DNA from: Nostoc sp. RI_552
GTDB taxonomy: Bacteria; Cyanobacteriota; Cyanobacteriia; Cyanobacteriales; Nostocaceae
Direction of reading: 5' to 3'
Assembly (NCBI GenBank): GCA_016124525.1
Contig: WGNO01000005.1
Location: 25,213-89,212, forward strand
Length of the DNA stretch: 64,000 nucleotides
This document shows, in pieces, positions 55,474 through 64,000 of the stretch. Below the pieces are notes generated by a model that was given only the letters and a program-made list of their open reading frames with translations, ran no database searches and had not been told where the DNA came from. A program made the position numbers and the translations under genes. How positions within the stretch are numbered: the first letter of the stretch is position 1; every line of letters starts with the position of its first letter.

Positions 55474-56652
55474 ATGAAACGATTTAATTTGTTTGCTGCT
55501 ACTTCCGTGTGCAGTTGTTGTTTGGGGTTTATGTGTGCGGATTTTGTCCTAGCAGGACCAGTTCCAGTGGGATCCCTTAGTGGAGTAACTCTACCGGGGA
55601 GGGCTACAGCCCCGGTGAATATAACCCCTGTCACTGTACCACAACAAACAGTATTTCCCGCTAATATCAATGCTCCTACTACTACCCCAGTGACGGTAGC
55701 TCCCAATGTCACCCCGGCTACCCCAGTGACGGTAGCTCCCAATGTCACCCCGACTACCCCAGTGACGGTAGCTCCCAATGTCACCCCGACTACCCCAGTG
55801 ACGGTAGCTCCCAATGTCACCCCGACTACCCCAGTGACGGTAGCTCCCAATGTCACTCCGACTACCCCAGTGACGGTAGCTCCCAATGTCACTCCGACTA
55901 CCCCAGTGACGGTAGCTCCCAATGTCACTCCGGCTACCCCAGTGACGGTAGCTCCCAATGTCACTCCGGCTACCCCAGTGACGGTAGCTCCCAATGTCAC
56001 TCCGGCTACCCCAGTGACGGTAGCTCCCAATGTCACTCCGACTACCCCAGTGACTCCAATTCAGGTAGGTGAAACTGCAGCTGCTCAAGTTGCAATTGGA
56101 AGAGGCGTTACAGTGACAGGGATATACAGAACCTTGTCAATTCCGGCGGCAACGGCTACAGTTAATGACCAAGTGAGCACGGTGGTGACATTGACATCAG
56201 TTAATGATAATCCGTCACAGTTTTTGCTGGAGGGCACATTTCGGCAAGTTACCAATACATCGGCATTTTTGGCACTAGCTACAGCAGCTGAGTTCAGCCT
56301 ATCTCAAGTTCAGGTCGGTACTAGTATTGCTCTGACTGGTGCAGAATATACTCAGGTAGCAGCGCTAATTAACACCTTACCAGAACTGTTTGTATCCCTA
56401 GCAGAGCCGGAAAGTCGAGCTAAACAGTTCAACTTTTCCCGGCAGTTAATTACGAGCAGGGAGGATAAGAAGTTCCAGGCTGTACCTATATCGAATGTTG
56501 ATCCCCAAATATTGAATAGAGCAATACTTGCATACAACGGAATTCTCGACTCTAGCGATGATGTTACGGTAATCGCCCTATCTAAAAACGCAGATTTTTT
56601 AGCTATTGGTGCCAGTCTAAGCGAAATGCGCGTTGCCATTAAAGGTCTTTGA
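55474..56652 (+). CDS. Secreted protein with a Pro/Thr/Val tandem-repeat stalk
   Basis: 392 residues, not recognised. A signal-like N-terminus (LFAATSVCSCCLGFMCADFVLAGP, shown in part: a hydrophobic run with three cysteines, possible cleavage after Ala) is followed by a 40-residue linker. Next come ten repeats of T-P-V-T-V-A-P-N-V-T-P-A/T (residues about 72-193), a rigid extended stalk. The C-terminal ~195 residues are a mixed alpha/beta domain (ITVTGIYRTLS-type start, ending ISEMRVAIKGL-like). Likely exported to the cell surface. It precedes the giant exoprotein by 500 bp, and a surface role for both is an inference. Confidence 0.8.
   Translation: MKRFNLFAATSVCSCCLGFMCADFVLAGPVPVGSLSGVTLPGRATAPVNITPVTVPQQTVFPANINAPTTTPVTVAPNVTPATPVTVAPNVTPTTPVTVAPNVTPTTPVTVAPNVTPTTPVTVAPNVTPTTPVTVAPNVTPTTPVTVAPNVTPATPVTVAPNVTPATPVTVAPNVTPATPVTVAPNVTPTTPVTPIQVGETAAAQVAIGRGVTVTGIYRTLSIPAATATVNDQVSTVVTLTSVNDNPSQFLLEGTFRQVTNTSAFLALATAAEFSLSQVQVGTSIALTGAEYTQVAALINTLPELFVSLAEPESRAKQFNFSRQLITSREDKKFQAVPISNVDPQILNRAILAYNGILDSSDDVTVIALSKNADFLAIGASLSEMRVAIKGL
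55684..56055 (+). repeat. 36-bp tandem repeat array, ten full units
   Basis: The core GTGACGGTAGCTCCCAATGT recurs at exactly 36-bp steps, with cores at about 55690, 55726, 55762, 55798, 55834, 55870, 55906, 55942, 55978 and 56014 and a partial unit at 56050. Units differ at two sites: ACCCCG in the first half, ACTCCG in the second, and GCT or ACT before ACC. The order of variants shows block-wise duplication. Each unit is 12 codons. Confidence 0.97.
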
Positions 56653-56704
56653 GTGAAAAATAGATTTTTTCATGTATAATCTGTGGCAAAATAACCGTTG
56701 TTTA

Positions 56705-56782
56705 ATGCTCAAAAATATGGTCAGTGTTTTCTTTGTTTTTGTTGTATTTAGTTTAGGAGCCTGGTCAGTATGTAATGTTTAA
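56705..56782 (+). CDS. 25-aa hydrophobic peptide ORF
   Basis: ATG at 56705 opens MLKNMVSVFFVFVVFSLGAWSVCNV with a TAA stop (shown here as a description: a short basic start, then one hydrophobic helix). No strong ribosome site. It may be a leader or small membrane peptide before the giant gene, or chance. Confidence 0.3.
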   Translation: MLKNMVSVFFVFVVFSLGAWSVCNV

Positions 56783-56800
56783 TTTTGAGGGGTAATCTGG

Positions 56801-56965
56801 ATGACATCAGGAATTATTCATCTCTCTCAGCACAAAGCCAAAAATATTGCTCAGGGATTCAAAGTCCGATTAGCAACATTTAAGTGTAATGCTCGATTCG
56901 CTAGATGCAATATTTTCGTCATTTTTGCCATAAGTTTAGGACTATTAATCGCTGATCACCTTTAG
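56801..56965 (+). CDS. 54-aa peptide with C-terminal membrane helix
   Basis: ATG at 56801 opens 54 residues: a basic N-terminal half (MTSGIIHLSQHKAKNIAQ, then KVRLATFKCNARFARCN) and a hydrophobic C-terminus (IFVIFAISLGLLIADHL). TTGAGGGG lies about ten bases before the start, a credible ribosome site. It ends inside a GATCACC-TTTA-GGGTGAT hairpin. No family recognised. It sits 187 bp before the giant exoprotein gene. Confidence 0.45.
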   Translation: MTSGIIHLSQHKAKNIAQGFKVRLATFKCNARFARCNIFVIFAISLGLLIADHL

Positions 56966-56974
56966 GGTGATTCC
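56952..56974 (+). terminator. Small hairpin after the 54-aa ORF
   Basis: ATCACC-TTTA-GGGTGAT is a 6-bp stem overlapping the end of the ORF. No T-run follows. A related GATCACCC stretch lies at 57058. Confidence 0.35.
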
Positions 56975-57152
56975 ATGCTCCGAAGTTGATGCTTTTAGTA
57001 GCCAATTGAATGTACCAAGAAACACAAGGGTGCAGATAAATACCTTTATTACGGGATGATCACCCTTTTGAGGCTCACTGTTAATATCATTCAATCAATT
57101 GCTTACGTCTGTTAACCATTGTTAACTATTAGATAGGAGATTTACACCCACA

Positions 57153-60100
57153 ATGGCAGTCACTAACCTGACCAACAACGTTAATTACACAACCATTGCC
57201 GATGCGATCGCCGCTGCTGCTGCAGGGGATACCATTCAGGTAACATCGGGTACTTACGCAGAATCTTTCACTATTGATAAGTCCATAACACTCATTGGAC
57301 CAAATCAGGGCAGTGCGGCAACAGAGAATCCCAGGGCAAGTGAAGCCTGGATTAACGGTAAGGTGACAATAGCAGCCGATAACGTGATCATCGATGGTTT
57401 CAGACTGAACAATGCAAATGGTCCCCTAACTTGGCAAGGTAACCCCAATAACTTTGAACTAAAAAACAGCTACCTCACTGGCTACACAGCAGCTAATAGC
57501 CCTCGTTTTGGAGATGCCAATAACTACAACGGTCCAGCGGTAGTCACCGGATGGAATATCAGTGGTAACTACATTGGTGATATGACTGGTGTAGGTACCA
57601 GTGGTTCGTTGTATTTAGCAGGTCTGAATGATTCAGATATAAGTAACAACATTTTTTCCAATCCCCAAGCTGCCCACCTTTACCTGTCATCTCTTACCGA
57701 TGTCAGAATAGAAAACAACACCTTCAACAACGGTGTTAATGAGGGTAATACTAATTATTCAGGTTACTGGTTTGAAATCAAAGGAACCAACGACGGGGTA
57801 TTAATCAAAGGTAATGACGGCCAGGGTAACAGCGGTGGTATTCAGTTGTGGGGTGAAGAATCCAGCAACTTTGTATTTAACAACATCACCATCGAGGAAA
57901 ACACCTTTGAGAACTTTGTTAATGCTGGTGGTGATCTACCCCTGGGAAGGTCAGGAACGACACCAGCCATCGTAGCTAGTGCCAGTGTAGAAAACGGACA
58001 CTCCGGCAGTAACCTGATTATTAGGAATAATAACATCAGAAAAGACCTGGGAACACTGTTAGATAATACACCTCCAAGTAGAGACCTGCCCCACTTAATA
58101 GATATTCGTGGTGACTTTAACGGTGTGACCATTCAGGGTAATACTCTGGCATATACCGGAGCAATTACCAACTTCCCCTTGGCAACTGGGTTGTCACTCA
58201 CTGGTAGCTTGCCAGGTGAGGTAAACGTCAGTAACAACCAATTCTTGGGAGAACAGGGCACTCCCAACAACGCTGCTTACTATGCTATTGACTTACAGCC
58301 GGTTTTCTTAAATGGGAATAACACCCGTAATCCTGATAAATACGGCAACTTTGCAGGTAACTTGAACATAATTGGTAACACCATCAGTGGTTGGCAAGTA
58401 GGTGTTGTGCTGCGGGATGCAGGACAAATTACAACGCCGGTTAACATTGCAGGAAACACCTTAACTAATAATTCATTTAACGTCTTTGACGGTGTTCCTC
58501 CTACCATCACAGCGGGTCAAACCTTTACCTACCAAGAAAACCAAGCTCAGGGTTTCTTGGTGGGAACAGTGGCAGCAGAGGATAACTTAAATAATACTGA
58601 TAACGTCGGTATCAGAAATTATGCCATTGTCAGTGGAAATGAGAATGGATTTTTCAGCATCAATGAAAGTAGCGGAGAAATTTCCCTCACACCAGCAGGT
58701 GTGGCATCTGCTGCTAATGACTTTGAAAGGACTCCCAACAGTTTCACCCTGGGAATTACTGCCACGGATGCAGGCGAAGTTACATCCCCTCCTACAAATG
58801 TCACCATTACAGTTACAAATGACCCGACGGATACCATAGTAGCCACCCCTACCATCGACACCATTGCCGGTAATGATATAGTCAACTTTAGCGAAGCAGA
58901 TGCAGGCTTTAACATTACAGGTACTGGTATACCTGGAGCTACAGTCGCACTAGTATTTGATAGCGGTCATGTGTTAGCAGGTGGCAACACGGTGACTGTA
59001 GGTGGTAATGGTACATGGTCAGTTAATGTAAACATTGATGATGTAGATGCTTTTGACCAGGGAACAGAGGTTATTACTGCCACCCAGAGGCTGAATGGCA
59101 TTGACAGCCAACCCGTTACCAAACAATTCACAGTCGATACCCTTGAACCCACAGTCAGTATCACCAGCAATGCTCCTGACATTGCCACTGGTTCTGTCAC
59201 CTACACTGTCACCTTCAGTGAAGGGGTCACGGGCTTTACCGACGGGGATATTACAGTCACCAATGGTACTAAGGGAACCTTTACCCAGGTCAGCCCTACC
59301 GCCTACACCTTAGTGGTCACCCCTAATGCTAACTTTGAAGGGGAACTGACAGTGGCTGTAGCAGAGGGAGCGGCCCAGGACGCTGCAGGTAACCCCAGCC
59401 TTGCAGTGCAGCCAGTTGTTCAAAGGGTGGATACTTTGATGCCGGCTGCTCCCACAATTGACCCCATTGCCACAGATAATAGAGTCAACATCGCCGAGGC
59501 AAGTGGTTTTGCAATTACTGGTACAGGGGAAGTTGGGGCACAAGTCACAGTCAGCTTTAGCACGGGTATTTTTGAAAAAACAGTACAGGTAGGTGGTGAT
59601 GGCAAGTGGTCAGTACCTGTAACCGCCACAGATGTAACCGCCTTTGGTCAAGGGTCAAAAACCATCACTGCTACCCAAACAGATATAGCAGGGAATGTCA
59701 GCTCAACGGTGACTCAGTCCTTCACGGTGGATAGAGTTCGCCCCCTGACTCCAGTCATTAACGTAATTTCAGGAAATGATATTGTCAATGCCAATGAAGC
59801 CCCAGAGGGTTTTAGCATCACGGGTACAGGAGAAGCCGGGGCGACATTAACACTCAACTTCTCCAGTGGTGGCACATTGGCCAGTGGCAATACCTTAGTA
59901 GTACCAGCCAATGGTAATTGGTCAGTACCGATAACCGCCGCAGATGTAACCGCCTTTGGTCAAGGGGCAGAAACCATCACTGCTACCCAAACAGATCTAG
60001 CAGGGAATGACAGCTTATCTACGAGTCGCTCCATTGAGGTAGATACGGTGGCTCCCTCTGCACCGGTAATTAATCCCATTGCGGGAGATAATATTGTCAA

Positions 60101-63100
60101 CGCCACCGAAGCAACGAGAAACTTGAGCATCAGAGGTACGGGGGAAGCTGGAGCGATATTAAAACTCAGCTTCAGCAGCAGTGGTATTGCTGACAAGACG
60201 GTTGTTGTATCAGGCAATAACCGTTGGTCAATTGCCTTGACACCACAGGAGATAGCAGTCTTTGGTGAGGGACAACAGGTGATTACTGCCACTCAAACTG
60301 ATGCAGCAGGCAATACTAGCCCAGCAGCAACCCGTACCATTACTGTGGATACCTTACCACCCCTAGCGCCCACCATCGGTAACATTACCCCCGACAACAT
60401 TGTTAACGCCACAGAGGCGCAAGCAGGCTTTAACATCACTGGTACTGGTGAAGTCGGGGCAACAGTGACATTAGAATTTGACAGTAATCGGGTTCTATTA
60501 AGTGAGAATACCGCAGTTGTAGGTGCTGATGGCAACTGGTCAATTGCAGTGGCACAGGCAGATGTGATCGCCTTTGGTCAAGGGTTAGAAACCATCACTG
60601 CCACCCAAACAGATAGATCTGGGAATGCTAGTCAGGCAACCTTGCCTTTTACCGTTGATACTGTGGCTCCTGGAGGAATTACTATTGACGCCATCGCAGG
60701 AGACAACATCATCAATGCCGATGAAGCCGAAGCAGGTTTGACCATCACAGGTACAGGGGAGAATGGGGCAACAGTCACACTCAGTGTCGGTGCTGAGAGC
60801 AAAACCGCCTTAGTCACTAATGGTACTTGGTCAATTCCCGTGACAGAGGCAGAGATTACCGCATTGGGTCAGGGAAACATTCAGATTAGTGGTACTCAAA
60901 CAGATGGGGCAGGCAATACTAGTCTAGTAGTTACCCGCACCATTACTTTGGCTACCCAGCCGCCGGGTGCTCCTGGAATTAACCAGATTGCCGGGGACAA
61001 CATCGTTAATGTTGTTGAGTCACAAAGAGGCTTTAACATCACCGGTACTGGTCAGCCTGGTGGAATAGTCAACCTGACCTTGGATAGCGGCAGGGTTCTA
61101 CAGGCTGGCAACACAGTGACTGTAGGTGCCGATGGTACATGGTCAATTCCCGTATTCACTGCCGATATAACCGCCCTTGGTCAGGGAGCGGAAACCATCA
61201 CCGCTACCCAAACAGATGTCGCTGGTAATGTCAGTGAGTCCGCTAACCTGACATTCACCGTAGACACCCAGGTACTGATTACCGCAGCGGAATCACCTGG
61301 GGAAATCGTTACACGTCTCCAGGCAGCTTCTGTCCAGTCGGCTAGAGTAAATGCCGCTGGTATGACTGAAGCTCAGTTAGCCTCAGTGGTAGCAAATATT
61401 GCTAAGGTTCAGGATAACGGTATCACTGACATCAGCCTCAACAATGGTAATTCCCTGGGCACAATCAATGGACTGCTGTCAAGCAGAACTGTGGAAGCGG
61501 GTACGGTTGCTATTAATGCATCTGGTATTGGCACCAACATCTTATCTGCCATTGCCACCAACATTAATAAGGTCAGCAGCCTCACCAACCTTTCCCTGAG
61601 CAATTCTGAGAACGACAACACCATAAGGATTTTGTTGGGCAGTGACGCTGTGGCTGTAAATTCTGTATTGGTGAATGCACAGGGGATGAACCAAGGGCAG
61701 CATAAGTCATTAGCTGACGCCATCGGCAAAATTTCTAACCTCACTAACCTCTCTTTAAGCGGATCTGACACTGCACCTATAATTGCCACCTTACTAAGCA
61801 GTGCTGCAGTTGCATCTGATTCTGTGGCTGTAGATGCCTCTGGTATGGGTGTCAAACGGCTAGAAGCGGTTGCCAACCAAGGGACTAAGGTGTCAACTCT
61901 CACCAATCTCAGGTTAACTGATGCAAATACTGCAAATGCAACGGTCATTACCAATTTGCTCAGTGCAGCAGATGATAGTTCTGTCTCGGTTATCACCCGA
62001 AACATGGCTACCGACAAACTGAGTGCCATTCAAAGTAACTTTGGGAAGATTTCCAGTGCTAATATTGGTGGGGGTCAGACTTTGACCTTGGCGGCGGATA
62101 CTGTGAACAACGCTACTATCAACGGCAACGGTACTCTTGCTGTTACCGGAAATATCGGGGATAGTTTCTTTACCTTCAATGTGATTGGCACAAACAGTGT
62201 TGACTTTACAGATGCCACATTCTCAGCAGGATTAACTAGTCTCACACTGAGCGATACTTCAAAATTTATCCTCACCCCAGATCAAGCGAGTGCTTTGTCC
62301 ATTAGCGGTACTGACAATGCCAACACCTTGACCATTGATGTCTCTGGTTTGGACTTTACAGGTGATCCCCCTACCGCTTCCCTCGCTGGACTCAACATCA
62401 CAACCCTAGGAGGAAATGACACAGTAGGCTTCCGCTTTGGCCCAGGCTCTGACCAGCGTACAGTTATACTGTCAGGGTCAATCAACTTGGGGTCGGGGGT
62501 TAACACCCTGGAAGTTAGTAATGGTGAGATTGGATTGAGCAATTTGACCTTAACGAGTCAGCGCATACCAAAATTTGTAACTAATTCCACCCTCGTCTTC
62601 ACAGCGTCACAATTTAAATCCATATTAGATACCGCATCAGAAGGTGATCAAGCCAGTTTAGCTGGTTCTGGAACTTTAAGGATCACTGGTACCCTGGCTG
62701 CGGGAGAACAGATTGACTTGAGAGCATTTGGTGAAAACTTCGTAGTCGGTGGGATCAACGCACCAACTATCGAATTCCGGGACTACAACTTGACTAATCT
62801 GGGAACTGATGCAGGCAGCGTTATCATCCTGCCAAACGAAGGCTCAACCGTAGTGGTGAAGGCTTTAGATAACCAAGGTCAACTTGTAGCGGTTCCAGGT
62901 TTTGACCAGGAGATTGTTCCACTAGCCCAGGTAACTGTCTTCACTGAACTACAGTTAAGAGCCGCAGTATTTCAAGCAGATGTGGAGGAAGTTACCCTAG
63001 GAAATTCCATCACCTTGAGCGGTAACTTGGAACTGCGGGCAGATAATCTAACTCTGGTATATGGCACCAATACATTGATCTTGGAAACTGGTGCAACCCT

Positions 63101-64000
63101 TACCCTAACTGCAGCACAAGCCAGTGGAGCGGCCATCGCTGGACAAGGTACTGTAGTCCTGACTGGACCTGGTAATGAACTCACGGCAGATTTAAGTAAT
63201 ATTAACGTCTCTGAGGTGAGATTGGCAGTTGACGGAGCCCTGAATGTGACAGCAGCAACTCTGGCTGGAACTCTCACCTTCGATGTCAATGCAACTGGCA
63301 ATTTGACCTTAACAGCGGCTCAGGCTAGCGATCGCTCAATTACCAATGCTGGACAAGTAACGATTACTGGTTTAGGCAGCGATGAGGTTGACCTCGGCGG
63401 TATTACCGGCACTGGCATCGCCACTGCTAATTTAGCCCCAGGGTCTGTGACCTTAGCAGGTGATACCAACCTTGGTAATGTCGCAGTTACAGTTGCAGAC
63501 CAAACCCTAACCTTGAGTGCAGCCCAAGCTGGTGGTAAGAGCATCACAGGTACAGGTGCAGTGACAGTGACAGGTTTAACCGCTACCACGGACTTATCAG
63601 GTGTAGGTGCTGGGTTAAATGTCACAGCCACAGTGACAGCAGCAACGGATATTAGTGGTAACAATAACCTGGGTACGGTGGATACTTTCCAGGTGGATGC
63701 TGGAACCCTAACCTTAACAGCAGCCCAAGCTGGTGGTAAGAGCATCACAGGTACAGGTGCAGTGACAGTGACAGGTTTAACCGCTATCACGGATCTCTCA
63801 GGTGTAGATGCTGGGTTAAATGTTACAGCTACGGTGACAGCGGCAACGGATATTAGTGGTAACAATAACCTGGGTACGGTAGATACCTTTGGGGTGGGAA
63901 CCCAAACCTTGACCTTAACAGCAGCCCAGGCCAGTGGTAAGAGCATCACAGGTACAGGTGCAGTGACAGTGACAGGTTTAACCGCTACCACGGACTTGTC
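57153..64000 (+). CDS. Giant repetitive exoprotein (start only, open at window end)
   Basis: Open for at least 2282 codons from the ATG at 57153. I checked that the frame holds at several distant points. Order: a right-handed parallel beta-helix domain (about 57150-58490, DNVIIDGFRLNNA-type rungs); a cadherin-like module (about 58500-58830); seven Ig-like repeats sharing IAGDNIVN-x-x-EA, ITGTGE-x-GA and ITATQTD-x-AGN (starting near 58840, 59446, 59747, 60056, 60367, 60677, 60967) plus one divergent Ig-like domain; a leucine-rich LTNLSLS section (about 61380-62000); then beta-solenoid repeats to the edge. No N-terminal signal peptide, so type I secretion via an unseen C-terminus is plausible. 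Probably a surface layer, adhesin or sheath protein. Confidence 0.9.
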   Translation, partial: MAVTNLTNNVNYTTIADAIAAAAAGDTIQVTSGTYAESFTIDKSITLIGPNQGSAATENPRASEAWINGKVTIAADNVIIDGFRLNNANGPLTWQGNPNNFELKNSYLTGYTAANSPRFGDANNYNGPAVVTGWNISGNYIGDMTGVGTSGSLYLAGLNDSDISNNIFSNPQAAHLYLSSLTDVRIENNTFNNGVNEGNTNYSGYWFEIKGTNDGVLIKGNDGQGNSGGIQLWGEESSNFVFNNITIEENTFENFVNAGGDLPLGRSGTTPAIVASASVENGHSGSNLIIRNNNIRKDLGTLLDNTPPSRDLPHLIDIRGDFNGVTIQGNTLAYTGAITNFPLATGLSLTGSLPGEVNVSNNQFLGEQGTPNNAAYYAIDLQPVFLNGNNTRNPDKYGNFAGNLNIIGNTISGWQVGVVLRDAGQITTPVNIAGNTLTNNSFNVFDGVPPTITAGQTFTYQENQAQGFLVGTVAAEDNLNNTDNVGIRNYAIVSGNENGFFSINESSGEISLTPAGVASAANDFERTPNSFTLGITATDAGEVTSPPTNVTITVTNDPTDTIVATPTIDTIAGNDIVNFSEADAGFNITGTGIPGATVALVFDSGHVLAGGNTVTVGGNGTWSVNVNIDDVDAFDQGTEVITATQRLNGIDSQPVTKQFTVDTLEPTVSITSNAPDIATGSVTYTVTFSEGVTGFTDGDITVTNGTKGTFTQVSPTAYTLVVTPNANFEGELTVAVAEGAAQDAAGNPSLAVQPVVQRVDTLMPAAPTIDPIATDNRVNIAEASGFAITGTGEVGAQVTVSFSTGIFEKTVQVGGDGKWSVPVTATDVTAFGQGSKTITATQTDIAGNVSSTVTQSFTVDRVRPLTPVINVISGNDIVNANEAPEGFSITGTGEAGATLTLNFSSGGTLASGNTLVVPANGNWSVPITAADVTAFGQGAETITATQTDLAGNDSLSTSRSIEVDTVAPSAPVINPIAGDNIVNATEATRNLSIRGTGEAGAILKLSFSSSGIADKTVVVSGNNRWSIALTPQEIAVFGEGQQVITATQTDAAGNTSPAATRTITVDTLPPLAPTIGNITPDNIVNATEAQAGFNITGTGEVGATVTLEFDSNRVLLSENTAVVGADGNWSIAVAQADVIAFGQGLETITATQTDRSGNASQATLPFTVDTVAPGGITIDAIAGDNIINADEAEAGLTITGTGENGATVTLSVGAESKTALVTNGTWSIPVTEAEITALGQGNIQISGTQTDGAGNTSLVVTRTITLATQPPGAPGINQIAGDNIVNVVESQRGFNITGTGQPGGIVNLTLDSGRVLQAGNTVTVGADGTWSIPVFTADITALGQGAETITATQTDVAGNVSESANLTFTVDTQVLITAAESPGEIVTRLQAASVQSARVNAAGMTEAQLASVVANIAKVQDNGITDISLNNGNSLGTINGLLSSRTVEAGTVAINASGIGTNILSAIATNINKVSSLTNLSLSNSENDNTIRILLGSDAVAVNSVLVNAQGMNQGQHKSLADAIGKISNLTNLSLSGSDTAPIIATLLSSAAVASDSVAVDASGMGVKRLEAVANQGTKVSTLTNLRLTDANTANATVITNLLSAADDSSVSVITRNMATDKLSAIQSNFGKISSANIGGGQTLTLAADTVNNATINGNGTLAVTGNIGDSFFTFNVIGTNSVDFTDATFSAGLTSLTLSDTSKFILTPDQASALSISGTDNANTLTIDVSGLDFTGDPPTASLAGLNITTLGGNDTVGFRFGPGSDQRTVILSGSINLGSGVNTLEVSNGEIGLSNLTLTSQRIPKFVTNSTLVFTASQFKSILDTASEGDQASLAGSGTLRITGTLAAGEQIDLRAFGENFVVGGINAPTIEFRDYNLTNLGTDAGSVIILPNEGSTVVVKALDNQGQLVAVPGFDQEIVPLAQVTVFTELQLRAAVFQADVEEVTLGNSITLSGNLELRADNLTLVYGTNTLILETGATLTLTAAQASGAAIAGQGTVVLTGPGNELTADLSNINVSEVRLAVDGALNVTAATLAGTLTFDVNATGNLTLTAAQASDRSITNAGQVTITGLGSDEVDLGGITGTGIATANLAPGSVTLAGDTNLGNVAVTVADQTLTLSAAQAGGKSITGTGAVTVTGLTATTDLSGVGAGLNVTATVTAATDISGNNNLGTVDTFQVDAGTLTLTAAQAGGKSITGTGAVTVTGLTAITDLSGVDAGLNVTATVTAATDISGNNNLGTVDTFGVGTQTLTLTAAQASGKSITGTGAVTVTGLTATTDL
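58840..61260 (+). repeat. Ig-like domain repeats of ~300 bp in the giant gene
   Basis: Seven units of roughly 290-310 bp. Each encodes I-A-G-D-N-I-V-N-A-x-E-A, I-T-G-T-G-E-x-G-A and W-S-I-P-V...A-F-G-Q-G-x-E-T-I-T-A-T-Q-T-D. A divergent Ig-like segment lies between the first two (about 59135-59420). Confidence 0.85.
63511..64000 (+). repeat. 201-bp tandem repeat, continues past the window
   Basis: AGCCCAAGCTGG or a near-copy starts at 63521, 63722 and 63923, exactly 201 bp (67 codons) apart. Units are near-identical over GGTAAGAGCATCACAGGTAC and the following GCAGTGACAGTGACAGG. High identity points to recent expansion. Confidence 0.95.

Noticed and set aside
55684..56055. CRISPR array
   Set aside because: The units are contiguous 36-bp repeats with no spacers, and they lie within an open coding frame.
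55422..56088. Minus-strand frames of 204 and 165 codons over the 36-bp array
   Set aside because: They are mirror products of the tandem repeat (36 bp is a multiple of three, so all frames stay open).
61409..62029. Long minus-strand open frame of 206 codons opposite the giant gene
   Set aside because: It is antisense to repetitive coding sequence with strong codon bias. Similar minus frames run along the whole giant gene and have no ribosome sites or family features.

Overview
The window looks like chromosome of a filamentous, probably heterocyst-forming cyanobacterium (Nostocales-like). The support is: the HIP1 octamer GCGATCGC recurring inside and between genes; short heptamer-type repeats of the GGGGAAT / ACTAATG kind in spacers; the photosystem II assembly protein Psb34; a CruA-type lycopene cyclase; a small PCP_red-domain protein; a fused ThiO-ThiG; and many lineage-typical hypothetical proteins. 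Base composition is moderately AT-rich. The species cannot be fixed from this sequence alone.

Layout. 1-15.5 kb: a repeat-built 1040-residue membrane protein, a beta-hydroxyacid dehydrogenase, an unlisted 31-residue membrane peptide, a MidA-type methyltransferase, an AI-2E family permease, isoprenoid isomerase fni, sppA-dtd, a DUF4327-like protein, a PP2C phosphatase/FHA-kinase pair and a pseudouridine synthase. 15.6-25.5 kb: TPP riboswitch and thiC, a 55-residue PCP_red protein, an orphan DNA methyltransferase, pyrE, a tRNA with CAU anticodon, a CNNM/CorC protein, queC, a Gfo/Idh/MocA oxidoreductase and a DedA protein. 25.7-27.4 kb: a chromosomal actin-like ATPase with a ribbon-helix-helix/coiled-coil partner, closed by a strong terminator. 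28-38 kb: SDR, GH57, two tandem glycine-zipper/amphipathic-repeat paralogues, an accessory strip with a dead IS701-type transposase, a permease/DUF1980 pair, a broken group II intron and an Ig-like/beta-propeller protein. 38-54 kb: a coiled-coil protein, cruA, cimA divergent from a 2Fe-2S ferredoxin-like gene, a Ser/Thr-repeat protein, thiO-thiG, psb34, a TPR protein, ispH and amt.

53.8-64 kb is accessory in character: a 1.67-kb gene-free stretch, a secreted protein with ten 36-bp tandem units, two tiny ORFs, and a giant repetitive exoprotein gene that starts at 57153 and is still open at the window edge (at least 2282 codons).

Shared pathways: thiC and thiO-thiG both make thiamine but sit about 28 kb apart, and only thiC has the riboswitch. 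fni, ispH and cruA belong to isoprenoid/carotenoid synthesis but are scattered. The phosphatase and FHA-kinase genes form an antagonistic signalling pair. Mobile-element traces (three transposase-less IS200/IS605-like hairpin ends, an IS701 fragment, a group II intron fragment) lie in spacers, and two conserved genes (PP2C and cimA) appear to have absorbed heptamer-repeat DNA in frame.
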